From contig CM031557.1 in NCBI GenBank assembly GCA_018466975.1, positions 1,178,001 to 1,242,000 of the forward strand: a stretch of 64,000 nucleotides of DNA, in the 5' to 3' direction. This document shows, piece after piece, positions 46,034-58,986 of this stretch. Made by a program: the position numbers and the translations under genes. The notes beneath the pieces are model-generated. The model was not told the DNA's origin. It saw nothing but the letters and a program-made list of their open reading frames with translations, and made no database searches. The first letter of the stretch is position 1; each line of letters starts with the position of its first letter. This stretch comes from Sparassis latifolia. Taxonomy: Eukaryota > Basidiomycota > Agaricomycetes > Polyporales > Sparassidaceae.

Positions 46034-48458
46034 CTCCGACGCGATGAGTCGTCCTCGGCTCGGCGTCTGCCACCATTGTCTTCAGCTTCTTGTTTCGTAG
46101 CTGGCCGCATCAATGAAACTTGTACTTGTTAATCATCCCTTGTAAATATTACAGTTCACCGTCACATCTATCACCCAAACCACATCATAATTGGCAGGTC
46201 TGATCCGATTACCCTCACAGCAATGTTTTGGTTCATGGTGCAGGAAATCCTGTTCTAATCCTAACTTTCATCATCGGGCGCTGAACAATTTCACCTCAAC
46301 ACGAGGCGAGTTCCACCCTCCCGTACGTCTTATCGTCAGCTAGATGTTCCTACACTTCTCTCCCCTAACCACATTAGCTCCTCGCGGTTCTCTCCTTGTG
46401 GACGCGATCCACCAGCTGCGGACTTCGCTGCGTGTCCTGCCGATCCCGGCTAGCAGCTTCTCGAGTGGTCACACTATCATTACTGATCCAGACTCCCAGC
46501 CGGGCAGCAGTGGAAGCACACCTGCGGTGCTCCTGGTGGTCAAAATTTTCCTTTGTGGTCGCGATCCACGTTCCCCCGTTCACGCTACCGTTGCGCGGTC
46601 CGTGCGTGGCCTGGATGGTCCCCTGCATAATCGCCAACCTCTATCGATTGAGCGCCGCGTCGTGCTCACGCTTCTTCCTGTCATCTGAGATTGCGGGCCG
46701 CCCAGCGGTTCGTGCGGTCCGCCTCTCCACCCAAGCGTCTCGACGATTCTCTGTCGAAACATATTCTAACGTATCGCCTGCAAGCGTGCTCATCCCCCCG
46801 CGGCGTGCGCAGCATATGTGTGCTCTACAATCGATTGAACCTGTCGTTGCACGGTTGGCATTCACACCGCCATGATGCTGACTATACTCGATAGACGACC
46901 GCAGTCGTAGGAGTTCAGTGGTTTTCTCTTATCTGGACATTCTGGTCTCGACTTGGTCGTCTGGCATGGAGGCAGAGTCGCGTATGTTTCTGCTTACCTC
47001 GTCCTGGTGTGCTCACCGCTTCGCGGACTTGGTTCTTGAGGGCCGGACGATCTGCATATGTCCCTCTCGATCATCGGCATTGCGCTACACATCCCGATCC
47101 ATTCATTCACCCCGCATTGCGGGTGTAATAGCTCTTGACTCTTTGGCTGTCATAAGCACTGATCTGCGTTCGAGTTCAAGTTGCGGATTTTACTCCGTCA
47201 CAGTCTGATGGTCTAAATATTCTAATCGGCGTGCTCGTCCCATACCTCCTCTCAGCCGCCGATCCATCACGTTATAGTATACATGCGTCCATCCCGGCGC
47301 TATCCACCGCGGAATTCCGTGCCCGCAAGCTGATCTACAAATTCCGCTGCAGATTTCCTCTCCCGCGAGCTCATCTATAAATTCCGCGACTCCAGACGGC
47401 GCGCGAGCGCCCGCGAAGCAACTCTAATTCTCCGTGGCCGCCTCCCTTCTCCCGCCATGCGTCTACATGGCCCGCCGTGCTTCTAGTCCGCGAGGGCTCC
47501 CCGCTCAGCGCTTATGGGTGAAGGACCGATGCGCGCAGGGCGCAATCCTGCGGAAAAATGCGCTCGGCCGGTGAGCGTGCGCGGAGGCCAGTCACCGGCG
47601 CGGCATGGAGTGATGCGCCTTGACATCGGTGCTCTGGGGCCACCGTATGACGTTCGGACTCGATTTTTTTTCTGCGGTACCCTCGGTGCCGGCTCATGTG
47701 CGGGCATGCAGGGCCCGATCTCGCCAATGGCCTCTCAGGAAGGTTGCACTGAATTCGTCTGCGTGCAAGCCCCGGTCGGTGGTCGGTGCGTGTTCCCTCC
47801 GTCTGTGCGTGGGTTCGAATATGTGGATGGACACCGCGTGGCTGTGGCGCACACGACCCTTGTTTAGAACACATCCGTGGTGCGATGCGGTCCTACTGGG
47901 TCGCGTCTCCCCCGATGCCTGCTGGCTTTTGTGCTGGAGAGACGCATGATGCGGCATCGGTCTGCGGTGCAATCTCGACGTTTACGTCGTTGGTCCGTTA
48001 CAGACTGAACGGTGGAATTGCGTTCGCTGGTTGTGTTTCTTCTCCAGTGAATTCAAATATTTGAGACCGTGGAGCAGTGTGGCGATATTCTCTTCTCGTG
48101 CGTGGACAGTATGAATTGATGCAGCGGCGGACCACGTCCAATTTTTTTTTGCCGATAATATCCTTCGATCGATGCCCGCCGGTGCGTTCATATTGCAAAT
48201 TTTTACCGCTGCTGCGATTGCAAAAATTTCTATGATACATATGACGAGTACATCTCCACCAAGAGACAATATGAAGCTAAGAGCGTGAGATGTCGTTAAA
48301 ACGGATATCTATATTTACACGCGGGTATCGGCCATGTATGTGAGAATCAAACATTCCATTGTCGTTCGGCGCCGACGCGTCCAGCGGCGCAGACCCGATA
48401 GGCGGGAAGGACGCGGACCCGCCGCCGTGCACCCGCAGAGCGCCGGACCCCCGCACAG
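46034..48458. other. Intergenic region, no supported gene
   Basis: Contains the promoter side of the phosphodiesterase gene and the 3' flank of the next gene. Frames here are short, overlap on both strands and show no domain. A near-repeat of AAGCTGATCTACAAATTCCG (about 47330) and GAGCTCATCTATAAATTCCG (about 47377) is the only structure I noticed. Confidence 0.5.
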
Positions 48459-48804
48459 CTAAGCGTAGCACTCGGACAAGAGCGCGCGGCGATACCACGC
48501 GTAGGCGTCGGGCGCGGCGCGCTCACAGTCCGCGGGCATGGTGAACTCGTCGGTCGCACCGAAGGCGGTGGTGGTGGAAGAGGTGGAGGCATACGATGCT
48601 GGCTGCGACGACGTGGACTGCGAATGCGAGTGCGTGCGTACGTTCCGCGCAAGGGGGTGCGCGGGGTGCATGGGAGCGGAGAATTGCTGGGAGAGCGAGA
48701 CGGAGCGCATGGCATGGTCGAGGCCCGTTGGCGTGTGCTGGTCGTGCCTGCGTTGCAGTTGCTGCAGCTGCCGCAGTTGCAGTTGCTGTTGCTGCTGCTG
48801 CTGT

Positions 48805-48842
<38 letters not shown>

Positions 48843-50007
48843 GTGCAGATACTTGGGCGCGAGACTCTGCTGCGGGGGACGAGAAACTGGTGGGAGAAAT
48901 TGTGAGATCAGCAGCGTTGACGCGTAGGAGAGTAATGCAACTCACCCTGCGCTTCGGCAGGTGTTGGGAAGGGATGGTGCCGTCGACGCCGTAGCGCATG
49001 CTCCAGTGGAGGCTCTGGGCGGGGGTCATGAGGGGCGCAAAGGGCGGAGGTTCGACGGGGCTCGAGGGATACGGGAGGTCGGCGTCGGCAAAGCGCCAGT
49101 TGCACTGGTCCTCGCGGGCGTCGGATGGGTCTGGATATGTGCTGGAGGCTGGGGATGGGGAGCGGAGCCAAGCGGAGGGCTGTTCGCGGGCGTGCATGCG
49201 CTGGCGGGTGTACTGGGGGCGGTCGTCGTCTGGCTCGGGAGACTGGGGGACGAGGGGATATGGGAGATAGACCTGGAACTCGACCATGATGGGCTCCTCG
49301 GTGAGGGGCCCGACGTCGACGAGGGGCACGGCAGCGACGGCGGCGCCGCGGCCGTTGTGGACGGCGAAAGGGTGCAGGCGGAAGACGCTCATCATCTTGC
49401 GCATCGCGGGGGATGCGTTGGTGGCGCGGAGGGGGACCTCGGTGCACGAGGAGAGATGGTCGGGATCGGTCGGGGGCGGGGAGGCGGGCTCGAGCTCGAA
49501 GATGAAGTCGGAGTCGGGGTCCGAGGGCTCCGGCTTGATGTTCTCGGCCGGGGACGGGGAGCGGGGGCTGGGGAGGAAGATGGCCCGGTCGACGGCGGGC
49601 GCGGGCTCGGACTCGATGGTGTACAGCTGCTGCGCCCGGGACCACTGCGGCGGGCGGGCGGAGGGCCCCCCGGACGGGCGGGGATCGGCGAGGACGGTGC
49701 GGTGGGACGACTCGGGGTAGTCGGGCATCGCGCCGGGGAACGCGGACGGGGAGAGATCGGCGGGGGCGAACGCGGGCCCGGCGGGCTCCTGCTGCAAGGG
49801 CGGGAAAGGTGGCCATCGGTGATCGTCTTGGGCGGTGTCCCATGTGGAGAACATGGCTCCGGTGACAGACTGGTACGCCTGATCGGCATTCGCGGTGGGG
49901 ACAAAGCCCGGGGCAATGGCGGCGGGCTGCTCGAGGGGAAAGTTGAAGGCTGGGTAGGACGGGATCGGACCGGAGACAGAATCTGCCGTCGGTGCATAGT
50001 ACGCCAT
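48459..50007 (-). CDS. Unrecognised 490-residue protein with poly-Gln tract
   Basis: Start ATG 50007 in good context (GCACCCATGG); exon 1 48946-50007, intron 48870-48945 (GTGAGT...CCGCAG, phase 0), exon 2 48459-48869. The N-terminal 200 residues are low complexity (Pro, Ala, Ser). A more ordered block follows: MRKMMSVFRLHPFAVHNG, then PLTEEPIMVEFQVYLPYP. Just before the intron lies WSMRYGVDGTIPSQHLPKRR. Exon 2 opens with QSLAPKYLHQ, then a Gln tract (about 20), a Leu/Gln stretch, His/Ser-rich sequence and the end AYAWYRRALLSECYA. The Gln/Pro/Ser composition suits a transcriptional regulator, but there is no DNA-binding domain, so this is only a guess. An antisense frame of 357 codons over the same region is a GC artefact. 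Flanking genes are far away (2.4 and 9 kb). Confidence 0.75.
48784..48842 (-). repeat. CAG/CAA microsatellite encoding poly-Gln
   Basis: On the minus strand about 20 consecutive CAG codons with interspersed CAA, inside exon 2 of the 490-residue protein. CAA interruptions usually slow slippage, but length polymorphism between strains is likely. Confidence 0.9.
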
Positions 50008-53000
50008 GGGTGCGGGCAGTCGAGCACAGTTTAAAGCGGAAGAGCTCTCGCGGAGATGACGGGCGGTGGGTGGACTGGGGGAGCACGGATGGGAAGGGCA
50101 GGACGACTGCTCTATTTGAGTCCGTGACGCCCTCGCCCGCCTTTCTACCGGTCCCCCAAGTCCCTCGGACACGCCTCCTCTGATCCCTACCACGTCCCTC
50201 AGCCTCGCCGTCCCCCTCCTGCTCTCTCACCCACCCTCTTCGATCCTCTCCCTCCTTGCCTAATCGGGACGACTTCTCCAAGCGATCCACATTGTTTGGC
50301 CGCCCTTCGAATACTGCAAAACAAATCTTACCCACCGGCATACGCGGGATCCTCCCCATCCACTCGCGTACAAGATCTCCCCAGCCTATACTAACTTGTC
50401 GACTGCTCGTCCAGTCGGTCCGTTCGCCCACAGGGCCACCGTCGCATTTACGTTTTTTGGTCTCCGCTCGGTGTTGGAACTCCGCGGCACTGCCACCATC
50501 TGCGCCAATCTACCTCCGTGTCTCCACCGCCACTCGACCTCTTCGTACTCTCTCTGGCACATCGACGTATCGCGCGGCCGAGCTCGCCGACGCTTTCCTC
50601 ACGGCATTTTATCGCCCATCCGCGACATCTGCAGACATTTCGCGCTGCTTTTATACATCTCGCGCTATCCCCGCGATTCGGGCCTCGTCGCTGACCACGC
50701 AGACGCGGGCGTGGTATGGAATTTAAACTTATTGGGGGAATTACCTCATCCCGGGCCAGATCCAGTATTTACTACTCACCACCGTTCGACCCGCGTGCTG
50801 GACTAGTGGGTCATCGCCCTCGCCGTCATCCAACGCACGCATCAACGCGCGGACCCATTCACGCTTCGCCCTTCGCACGCGTGTGCACGCCCTCGCTCTA
50901 TTGCCATACAATGTCGAGCGATCGTCCCCGTGGATCGGTCCCAGAATAGGGTCACGTGCCCGCGCTTGCCGAATGGACGGAATGCAGCTCTGTGACGCTA
51001 CACGACGGCGAGCTGGTGCGGGTCGATGGGTGCGTACGTCATGGCTCGGGTACAGGTCGCGAGGGCGCGATCGCGTCGCGTACGGGTGGCTGTGGCTCGC
51101 AAGGGCGCGATCGCGCCGCGTTCCTAGTCGCGGCGCCCAGTGCGGGGTTAGACCTGCACCCGGCCGATCTTCGCTATCCTCCCTGCCTTTCCTCTGCTGA
51201 TGTACGTACTCTGCTCGTTCGTGCCGCATGCGGCCACCCTGGTTGTCCCCGTCACCTTCTATGGCAAATGGGCAACGGCCAGAGGGGTCCTCCCTGAGCG
51301 ATGCGTGAACACGCGGCTACCGGCCGCTCAGGGTCAGTCGCGTCTATTTGCTGTGGTATGCTACCTCAGCTTCTGGCCCATCTAACGTTCACCGACCGAG
51401 GATTTTTCCAGGACAAAATCCAGCTGTGACAGACGTCGCGGGTCTCGGAGGGCTCCGATCGCGGACCCCGGTGTGTCCACACGCGCCGGTGTTCAGGCGT
51501 ACATCGCTATCCCGGCGACTTCTCCAGAGTGCTCTTCCCTTCTCTTCCCGCCTCGCGAGTGCAGAAATTGTCTTTCACCAAGTACTGACGTCAATACGTC
51601 CACCCGCCCATATCGCGCCATAGCGGTGCTTCGCGAGCTTGAGCTTGGGCTGCGGGCTACAGGCGCGGACGGAGATTAAAACGCTCCTCGCTCCGGGACG
51701 TGCTCCTGTCTTTCCGGGCGGGGCGTCGCGAGAGGATCCGCTCCGTATCCTACGTCCCGATCCCAGCTGACAACGCAAGGCACGCCCGCGCCGTTATCTA
51801 GGCTCCGGTACCGTTTATCGTCGGGGCCAACGCTGAAGAGGCTTACTACTGCGTAGGCGTTCTGAGCCCGGTGTGAACCCCGGGCGCGTTCGAGGACCGA
51901 GAGTGCGTGGGGGTGCTGTGCTGGTTCGGTCATCAGATTGCGGAGGCGAGGCGGAGTGCAAGGCGTAATGCGTACTGGCGAATGTTCTGCGCAGCGAACT
52001 TGATCTTCTTCCGCGAACGTTGGTCGTTCGGTGGGCCGTGCGTCGAAGGGTTTGACGGCAGTTCAGGTGTGGCGTCGGCGTGTCTGTGGGTTTGAATGCA
52101 GAACAGAATTGCTTGTGGTCGTGGTGGACGTGATGTCATCCGTCGTTGATGTTGATGCACATTCCATCCCTTCTCGCTCAGAGCTCCCTTCTTCGAGGCG
52201 TGTCTGATGTGCTATCGCAGCGTGGATGACTCGGGGGTCCCTCAATTATTCCCTCTCAGGTCTGGTAGATGACACAGTCGTCTTCAAGATCATGTAATGG
52301 GCCAAACTGCGCTGCTCCATCTACCGCGCGTAGTCGCTCAAGCTCAACTTCCGACCCCCCACGAGGCCCCTGCGCCGACCTCCGGTCGAGCACCAGAACC
52401 CACCCATCACCTTACAGTAACCTTCGGATTCTCTTCCTTTGACGAGAACGGTCTCGCACCTCAGTCAGAGACCCGGCTACGTACATCCACGTCAGCGAGG
52501 CTCGTCGCGCCACCGTGCCTGCCAACTAACAGTAGGCGCTGGGCTCGGTGCTCGAAGCGCGGGAGATGCGGCTGGGCGCGCGCGGGGCGTGGCTAGAGGA
52601 GATCATCGCGCCATCGCGTCGGCCACTGTCGGCGAACGGACGAGTGGAACGGTGACAGCGGCGCTGATAGGACGTGGTTCGTACAGACTCGCGTCGGCCG
52701 GGCGCGCGGGCCGCCAGGCTCCTGGGCCGCGGTGGCCAGGGTGCCCTCGGTTTGGTTAACGTCGACCGTCGTTGCGGAGGCTGCGCCAAGCGCCTGCTAG
52801 CTTGGGACGGCGTGCGAGGCCGCTTTCGGTGCTGGTGCCCGACCCTAATGCGTGCCTGGCGGGGCGCGATCGGGCGCGCAGGGCACATTGTACGTGTCGT
52901 CTGCGATCGCGCATCTCCGTACGCTGCGACTTGCGGCTTGGTAGGGTCGCTAGTGCGCGCAGAATCCCGCTCGCCGCTGCTAGCGACCATTTGCTACGTG

Positions 53001-56000
53001 AGCTCGTCGTTCTTTCCTCAGTGGGCCGACCCGGTAACTAGCAAGTTTTTTCCAGTCCCCCTAGCAGGTCCAGATCACCACCGCCTGCGCCCAGGCCTGC
53101 GCGTAGGCCGCCGCCAGATGTGCGCCTGTTGCGCTGGCGAACGCGTGAACGCGCATCGGCGCCATGCCTACGGTTAGTACTTCAACAGTTCTCCGACTCC
53201 ATCCCCATCAGCTACCGCCGTACCTCCAACCATTGCTTTTCATCTCATTCTAGTACTATTGTCGCTCAGAGACGGATTCTCCGTCGGTGCCAATGAGCGG
53301 ATACGCGATCCTGCCCGCCACGCTCAAGCTCAGGATCTCAAGCCACCGCCCCTCTCCTTTGTGCCGGTCACATGTAGTCTTGTAAATTTCGGCGCCAGCG
53401 AATTAGGATCGCGCTTCTGTGGTACGAGCCCAAACTCCTGGTTGGCCTTGTTTCCGCCGACTCGGGTTCTGACGCGCAATTTTGAAGACGCGTACTCGAC
53501 GCTGCTGATAGCACACCGCTAGAAACGATGCATTGTTCTCATCTCGAAGCTGACATTGACATGAAGTATGCCCCGTCCTCACGTTGGCGACGCGTTTGAT
53601 ATAGCGGACAAACAGCGACGTTGTTCTCGGTGGTAACACATCAGCATCGTGCGTGCCATCTTCCTTGTTTATCGCTAGATGTTGATGCACTCGCAATTCA
53701 TATACCTGACACCATCCCGAATTTGCTGATCGCACACATGCCAGATGTCGCACTGCCGCACGTTCTGATCCATTCGAAGCCTGGCGATGTACACTCGTCG
53801 CAAATTCGGTTCGTCAATTCAGCCTCGGTCTTCCATGCAGACGGCAGACTTTGTTGACCCATTCCGTGCACCCACAAAGAATCACAATGTGAGTCGTTGA
53901 AATTCTCCATTTATCGGGTCACAAATCGGTCTAAGGTAACAATAGTACAATGGCAGAACCCACTCGAAGCGGTGGTTTACCGTGACCACCAACTCGGATT
54001 TGTTGACAGCAGAAATGCTAGATGTCGCACTATCGCAGGGTAACAAGTTCTGAGCCATGCGAAGTCCGAGGCTGTGATCATCACAAATTCAATTAATGCA
54101 ATTGAGTCTCGGTGAATACAATCTTCAATGCGGATGCAAACTCCGTTGATTACTCATATGCTCTACCTACAAAAAATTGCGCATTACCGGACCGTGAGTC
54201 GCTCAAAATTTGCATTTATCCCAGGTCACAATTAAATCCAGGGCGATTTCACTGTGATAGTACAAGGGCAGACCCTGCTCGAAGTGGTGCTTTTCGTTGA
54301 TCGCGTGGTACTGACAGTCAAACTGACAGGAACCGCTGTCCTCACGCTGCGGACACAAGCATTTCATATCGCCCTCGGACATGCACGGCGTCGACATGTA
54401 AGTATCAACATCAGCATCGGTGCCGTCCAGCAGCCGTGTTCTTCCGCGAGGGCACAGGCTCACATGTTGCGGTGGGATTTCAAATGACACAAAGTACTTT
54501 CGCTCCAACCGCCTGCGAGCTAGTGAGTGTCCGTGGCCAATCGAATTTTTTTGCGCGCGTCGGCGCTGAAGTGCGGATCCGGGCCAGTGCAGGCACTCCC
54601 CAGGTGGCGGTGGATTTTTTTGCGCTGCGGCGCGCCTGGGCGGCGTTACGAGGCTCTCTGCAGGTGGCCCTGTGATTCTAGTGTGCTCGCGAGGTTTTGG
54701 AATGCGAACGTGCCGTGGGCTCGGTGTCGTGCGCGCTCGGTACCGGTCGCAATAACCCCTCGCGCGTGCTGGTTTACGAAAGATGTGCCTGTGTCGGATA
54801 TGATGGAGGGGATACTCATCCATGAGCAGACACTGTGACACTGCATCCTCCGACACAGGCACGAGCATCGCTCGCTGCGCGTGCTGGTTCACAGAAGTCG
54901 CTGCACCGGCCGGGGCATACAGCCCGCCACCCCCAGAGCTTCGGTGTGACTGCAGGCCGTTCTGCGAGAACGTGTGTATGTTTTCGAGATGCTCAGGATC
55001 GCGGGTAGTGATTATTGAGCGCGCACGAAGGCGTGTGTGCAGACGAAGTGATGCGATGGCTGGCCATTTGCGCGAGCTTCTCTGACGTGTCTTTTTCGTT
55101 TTCTCGTTTTCTGGCGCGGATGGAGTTCTAGAGTTCGCCTGGATCTAATGCGGGATGGGGCTACGGTGTGGTGGTGCGCAGGCTGTGACTCGGAGATGGG
55201 CGTGGTCCGTGGGTGGAAGCCTAGGCCGGTGTACGTGGGGCGCGCAGTTGGAGCACCTTACAAACTTTAAAAGAAATTTGTGGTCACTGCGCGCGGTACG
55301 GCACGCGCATCATGCATTCGAACGCGGCTTAGACTAGCGTGGGGATAAACGGGCTATGGCAGGGACAATGCAAAAGGGAGCGGGCGCGCTTTGCGGAGCA
55401 GTGGCCTGGCCAGTGCTTCTGTGGATCTGTCGCAGAGACAGGATGGGCGGGTGCATGTGCGCCCGACGCGGTGGGACACGACACCGCGGAGCACCGTCGC
55501 TGTCGTGCACACTATTGTGTACGCGTCGTGGACAATACTTACTGTGTCTGGCGTCGTTTGCGATAGAACGGCAGATGGAACGTGGTTGCGCGTTGGAGTT
55601 GTACGTGATTTCGCTGGGTGCTTATCGTGTATTTGTTCTACCAGCGCGCCACAGAACTTTGTCGGAATGCCGTACTATCGTACCAGACGTCGAGGTGCGC
55701 AAACACGAACTCTGCGGTGAAGTTAGGGTTCCAAATTGGCTGTTAATGGCGACTCCAGGACCGGTGAAATTCCAGGGTTGGCTCGAAGCACAAGTTGACG
55801 ATCCGCGGGACACACTTGGGCTTCTCTCGCTCGGGATCGCGCCACTGCGCGACGTGGAGCTCCGAGGACGCCACCACGCATCGGCGGGTATCTGAGCGGG
55901 CACTTGGACTGAGTGGCCGGTCTGTTCTCGCGGGTACGCCACCGGTCACCTATCCCGCCTCCCGCCTCCGGCCCCGCCGCCCCGCCGCTATCAGTGGCGA

Positions 56001-58986
56001 TGTGGCGGGTGCATGTGGCCGGCGTGGCGTGGCCGGCGTGACGTTCGCGTCGATCGTCCTCTTTTGTCACCGCGTCTTTGCTGAGTTTTCGGCCGCATCG
56101 GCATGTCCGCTGCCTGTTGAGTGGCCGCTGTGAGTGGCCGTTCCAAGTCTCCGTTAGCTCGGTTCCCTTTCGTTCCTACTGCCGCCGCGTGCGCTGCCGG
56201 ATCACCTGACTTGTCTCCGGTGATTTGATTCAATTTGGATGATAAAGTTAATGTCCCTGAAGGAGTCTTTCGCGGATAGCACCCAGCCGTCTCGTTCCCG
56301 CCTGATCCCTTTCAGCGCCTCTTCGGTAAGCGTCGGTCCCAGTTCTGTACACTCAACCGGGTCCATTGAGTACTCACCCATGTCCTTCGCCCTTCCCTCC
56401 TCCGTTACGTCCACCCCGCGCAAAATACCTCGCGCACATTGCATGCGCCGTACGTCAATAGCGACGTCTCTATCAACGCTTCATCCTGGCCGCATGGATC
56501 CCTTTCTTGCCACTTCCGTCAGCCATTCTAACTGTTTGCGACGTGGTGGGTCTTTATTACAATTGGGTCTCTGACATGATCCAGCTCAATGTACTCCTTC
56601 TAACCGCTTACTTGACAGTTCTTTTAAGTATTCGTGCAGTCGACTAGATTTCACAAATACACTCAGTGTATGCCGCCCCATGAAAAAAGCTTTCGAGCAG
56701 TGGATCACATTGTTGACTCACGGAGAACACGGTGTGCGTCCTTTTTTTATACGCAGTCAAGGCTGTTTACCCGCTTAACTTGCGGTTTCCGTCATAGTCC
56801 CTTAATCTGCTGTGTCACGACCCTCAGTTCGATCAGAACGACATACAGCATCAACGCGAGTGCGAACAGACTGTATTCCGAAGCGTCCCCTTCTCGCGCC
56901 TATTACCTCTTCATGCACCATTTCTCCGCCGTCGTTATGCGAAGTGACACTGTCCCCGCTCGTTGGCCATTCACTGACAACGAGCCTGCAAGAGTGACGC
57001 AACTGAGGGAACTAGAATACGAAGGGAATAGGTGATGGTAACCTCATTGATACCTCGCCTGATGTGATGAGTGACGGCACATCCCTTACAATTTGGTCGA
57101 TTGGACGTTCTCCGCCGGCCAGAAGCCCCGCATTAACGCATTTCATTGTCAGAATTTACGGGGCAGCATATACCGTTTGCGCTAGTTCCTCAGTGCCTTG
57201 CTTTCTCGCGGCTATGCTAGAATAACGGTTGGATCCACTCCGAGCGCTGTACAATCGTACGTCCTCCACGCACTCAGGGACTTGTGCGTGAATGCACTCC
57301 GAGTTTCTAACCCTAGGTCCCCTGACAGCATTCACGCTGCGGACCCAATCGTTCGGATGCTTATTCGAGCACGCAAGGAGATACGGCCGCGTCATGGCCA
57401 CAGCACTGCGTAGAAACTCGTCGGTAGCCAATGATGCGGACATCCAGTGTCACCTTCTCCCTTCCACTGATGGCGTGGATTCCGCCCAGCTCTGCCTGCA
57501 GGTGTGTCTTTATAGAATTGGCGGAAGTTCAAGGCATGATTGTTTGCAAAGCTTGCGTCAGGGTCTCGCTGCACGCATCTCATCACGCAGTTCATTCAGG
57601 ACAGCGTGATCACACGAACATCGGGCCCTCCATGTCCGCTGTCCCCACACCGTGGCTGGCAGAGCAGTTCCGTGGAATAATCAGTCTCGCATGTGTCACC
57701 GTGGGTATTAGTGCGGTCGACGCACCCTCTTCAGAGGTGCGTCTGTTCTGATCGCGCGAATACGTTCGCTGGGCTGGATCTGACTGCTGACATTGCTAAT
57801 CCTACTAATCCGGCTGGGGCGTGTACTGCGCGCGGGGTCTGCCCTTCTAACGAAGTCCGCGCGTCGCTGGAATCCTGGTCGCCTGTTCCTTCCCTGCTGC
57901 CAAGCTTTCCAGTGGGCCTCCTCTCTCTTCTGCCGCCGGCTGGTGAAGAACCCGCAGATGCACAAACCTTACCTCCGTCCTCCCTGTGCTTCACGTGCTT
58001 ATGGGGTGAGCCTGGGCTCCTGTTGCTCGCTTCTATGCTCATGCACTCTGTCGTCAGCGCGCTCACTTACAGCCGTGCATCGGAGGTGGCTCTGAAGCGC
58101 GCCATGTGGTCGTTCTGATTCCACCTCATCACCGACCAGCTTATATCATCGCATTTAACTTCATTGCGATACGGCGTCTTGTCGTGACGATCACACGGCT
58201 CGCAAACCAGGTGAACCGTCTGTTCTCACGCTGGACAGTTTGCTCTCCTGAATGACCCCCCAGTTGTCTTCGCTCCTGCTGGTGGTCGCGCTAGTAAGGG
58301 ACTGCTGCCTCACAGCGCTCACTTTACCGCGGTTTGAAGGCGTCGGCTGACCTCCCGATGGGTCTGGGGGATCCGTCTGAGGGCGTTGCGATGCGCCGAT
58401 ACTCACTCTTGAGCAATCTATCGAACCGAGACATCCAGCCTGCCAATCATCTCCTAAACCTTCCATTTCCACGTTGTGGTACTTGTGTCGAGACAAATAT
58501 ATTTTTCTCATCATGGCTTAGTGGTGAACTGCAGGACGCACGAGTACTGCTAGTTTTCAAATCTGTACAGGTATCGTTTACGTAGGATACGATGTTTTCG
58601 ACTGGTCTTGCTCAAGCCCGTTTCGTCATAACATGCTGCTCGATTCCCGAACTTGAACATACTGTATGTACAATACAAGATCCCACAGGTATGGGATGGC
58701 CGGGGCTGCATGCGAACAATTCTTCTTCTACCATATTATAACCGATGCAAAAGGAGTGGCCATTTATGCGTACTCGCACATAATAACTGGGTACAAGTAT
58801 CTGCGCTATCAAGCGACCAAGAAGGTTTAATGGGAAGTAAAAATGAACAAAACGGGCATTAATAAAATGAGTGTAGGAATGTAAGGCAATGCCGAGCAGG
58901 GTGTAAGAAACGGATCGAGCGAGTGGGTTAAGTGGAAAGAGAAAAGAACATACGAAAGCAAGCGCGAATAACATAACGCAGCCCTA
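50008..58986. other. Gene-poor GC-rich region of about 9 kb
   Basis: Starts with the upstream region of the 490-residue gene and ends with the 3' flank of the PH-domain gene. Many frames of 60-230 codons occur on both strands, but they overlap one another, have Arg/Ala/Pro-biased composition and show no domain, no consistent codon pattern and no convincing intron chain. Local structure: two GGCGCGATCGCG words 40 bp apart (51064 and 51104), a diverged duplication at 53725-54310, and a 14-bp inverted repeat GTGCCTGTGTCGGA (54785-54798 with 54849-54862). I cannot exclude a non-coding RNA gene or a short-exon gene. Confidence 0.5.
53725..54310. repeat. Diverged tandem duplication, units of about 290 bp
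   Basis: Unit 1 (about 53735-54010) and unit 2 (about 54018-54305) share ordered words: AGATGTCGCACT, TTCTGA.CCAT.CGAAG, CACAAATTC / CGCAAATTC, CTCGGT, GTGAGTCG, CATTTATC..GGTCACAA, ATAGTACAA.GGCAGA and CTCGAAG.GGTG. Roughly 70 percent identical by eye. A third, weaker unit may precede it, since ACATCAGCATCG recurs at 53638 and 54410. It is not obviously coding in either unit. Confidence 0.7.

Noticed and set aside
47806..47830. GGTTCGAAT word as a tRNA B box
   Set aside because: No acceptor, D-arm or anticodon stem could be formed around it.
48961..50034. Plus-strand frame of 357 codons, Gly/Ala/Glu-rich
   Set aside because: Antisense to the spliced 490-residue gene; its length comes from high GC content, and the minus frame has a start context, an intron with matching phase and block structure.
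51064..51115. GCGATCGC-type palindromes as a HIP1-like signal
   Set aside because: Only a few occurrences, explained by local GC richness; not dense enough for a repeated-motif system.
54203..54892. Minus-strand frame of 229 codons
   Set aside because: Overlaps the diverged duplication, has arginine- and histidine-biased composition, no domain and several competing frames.
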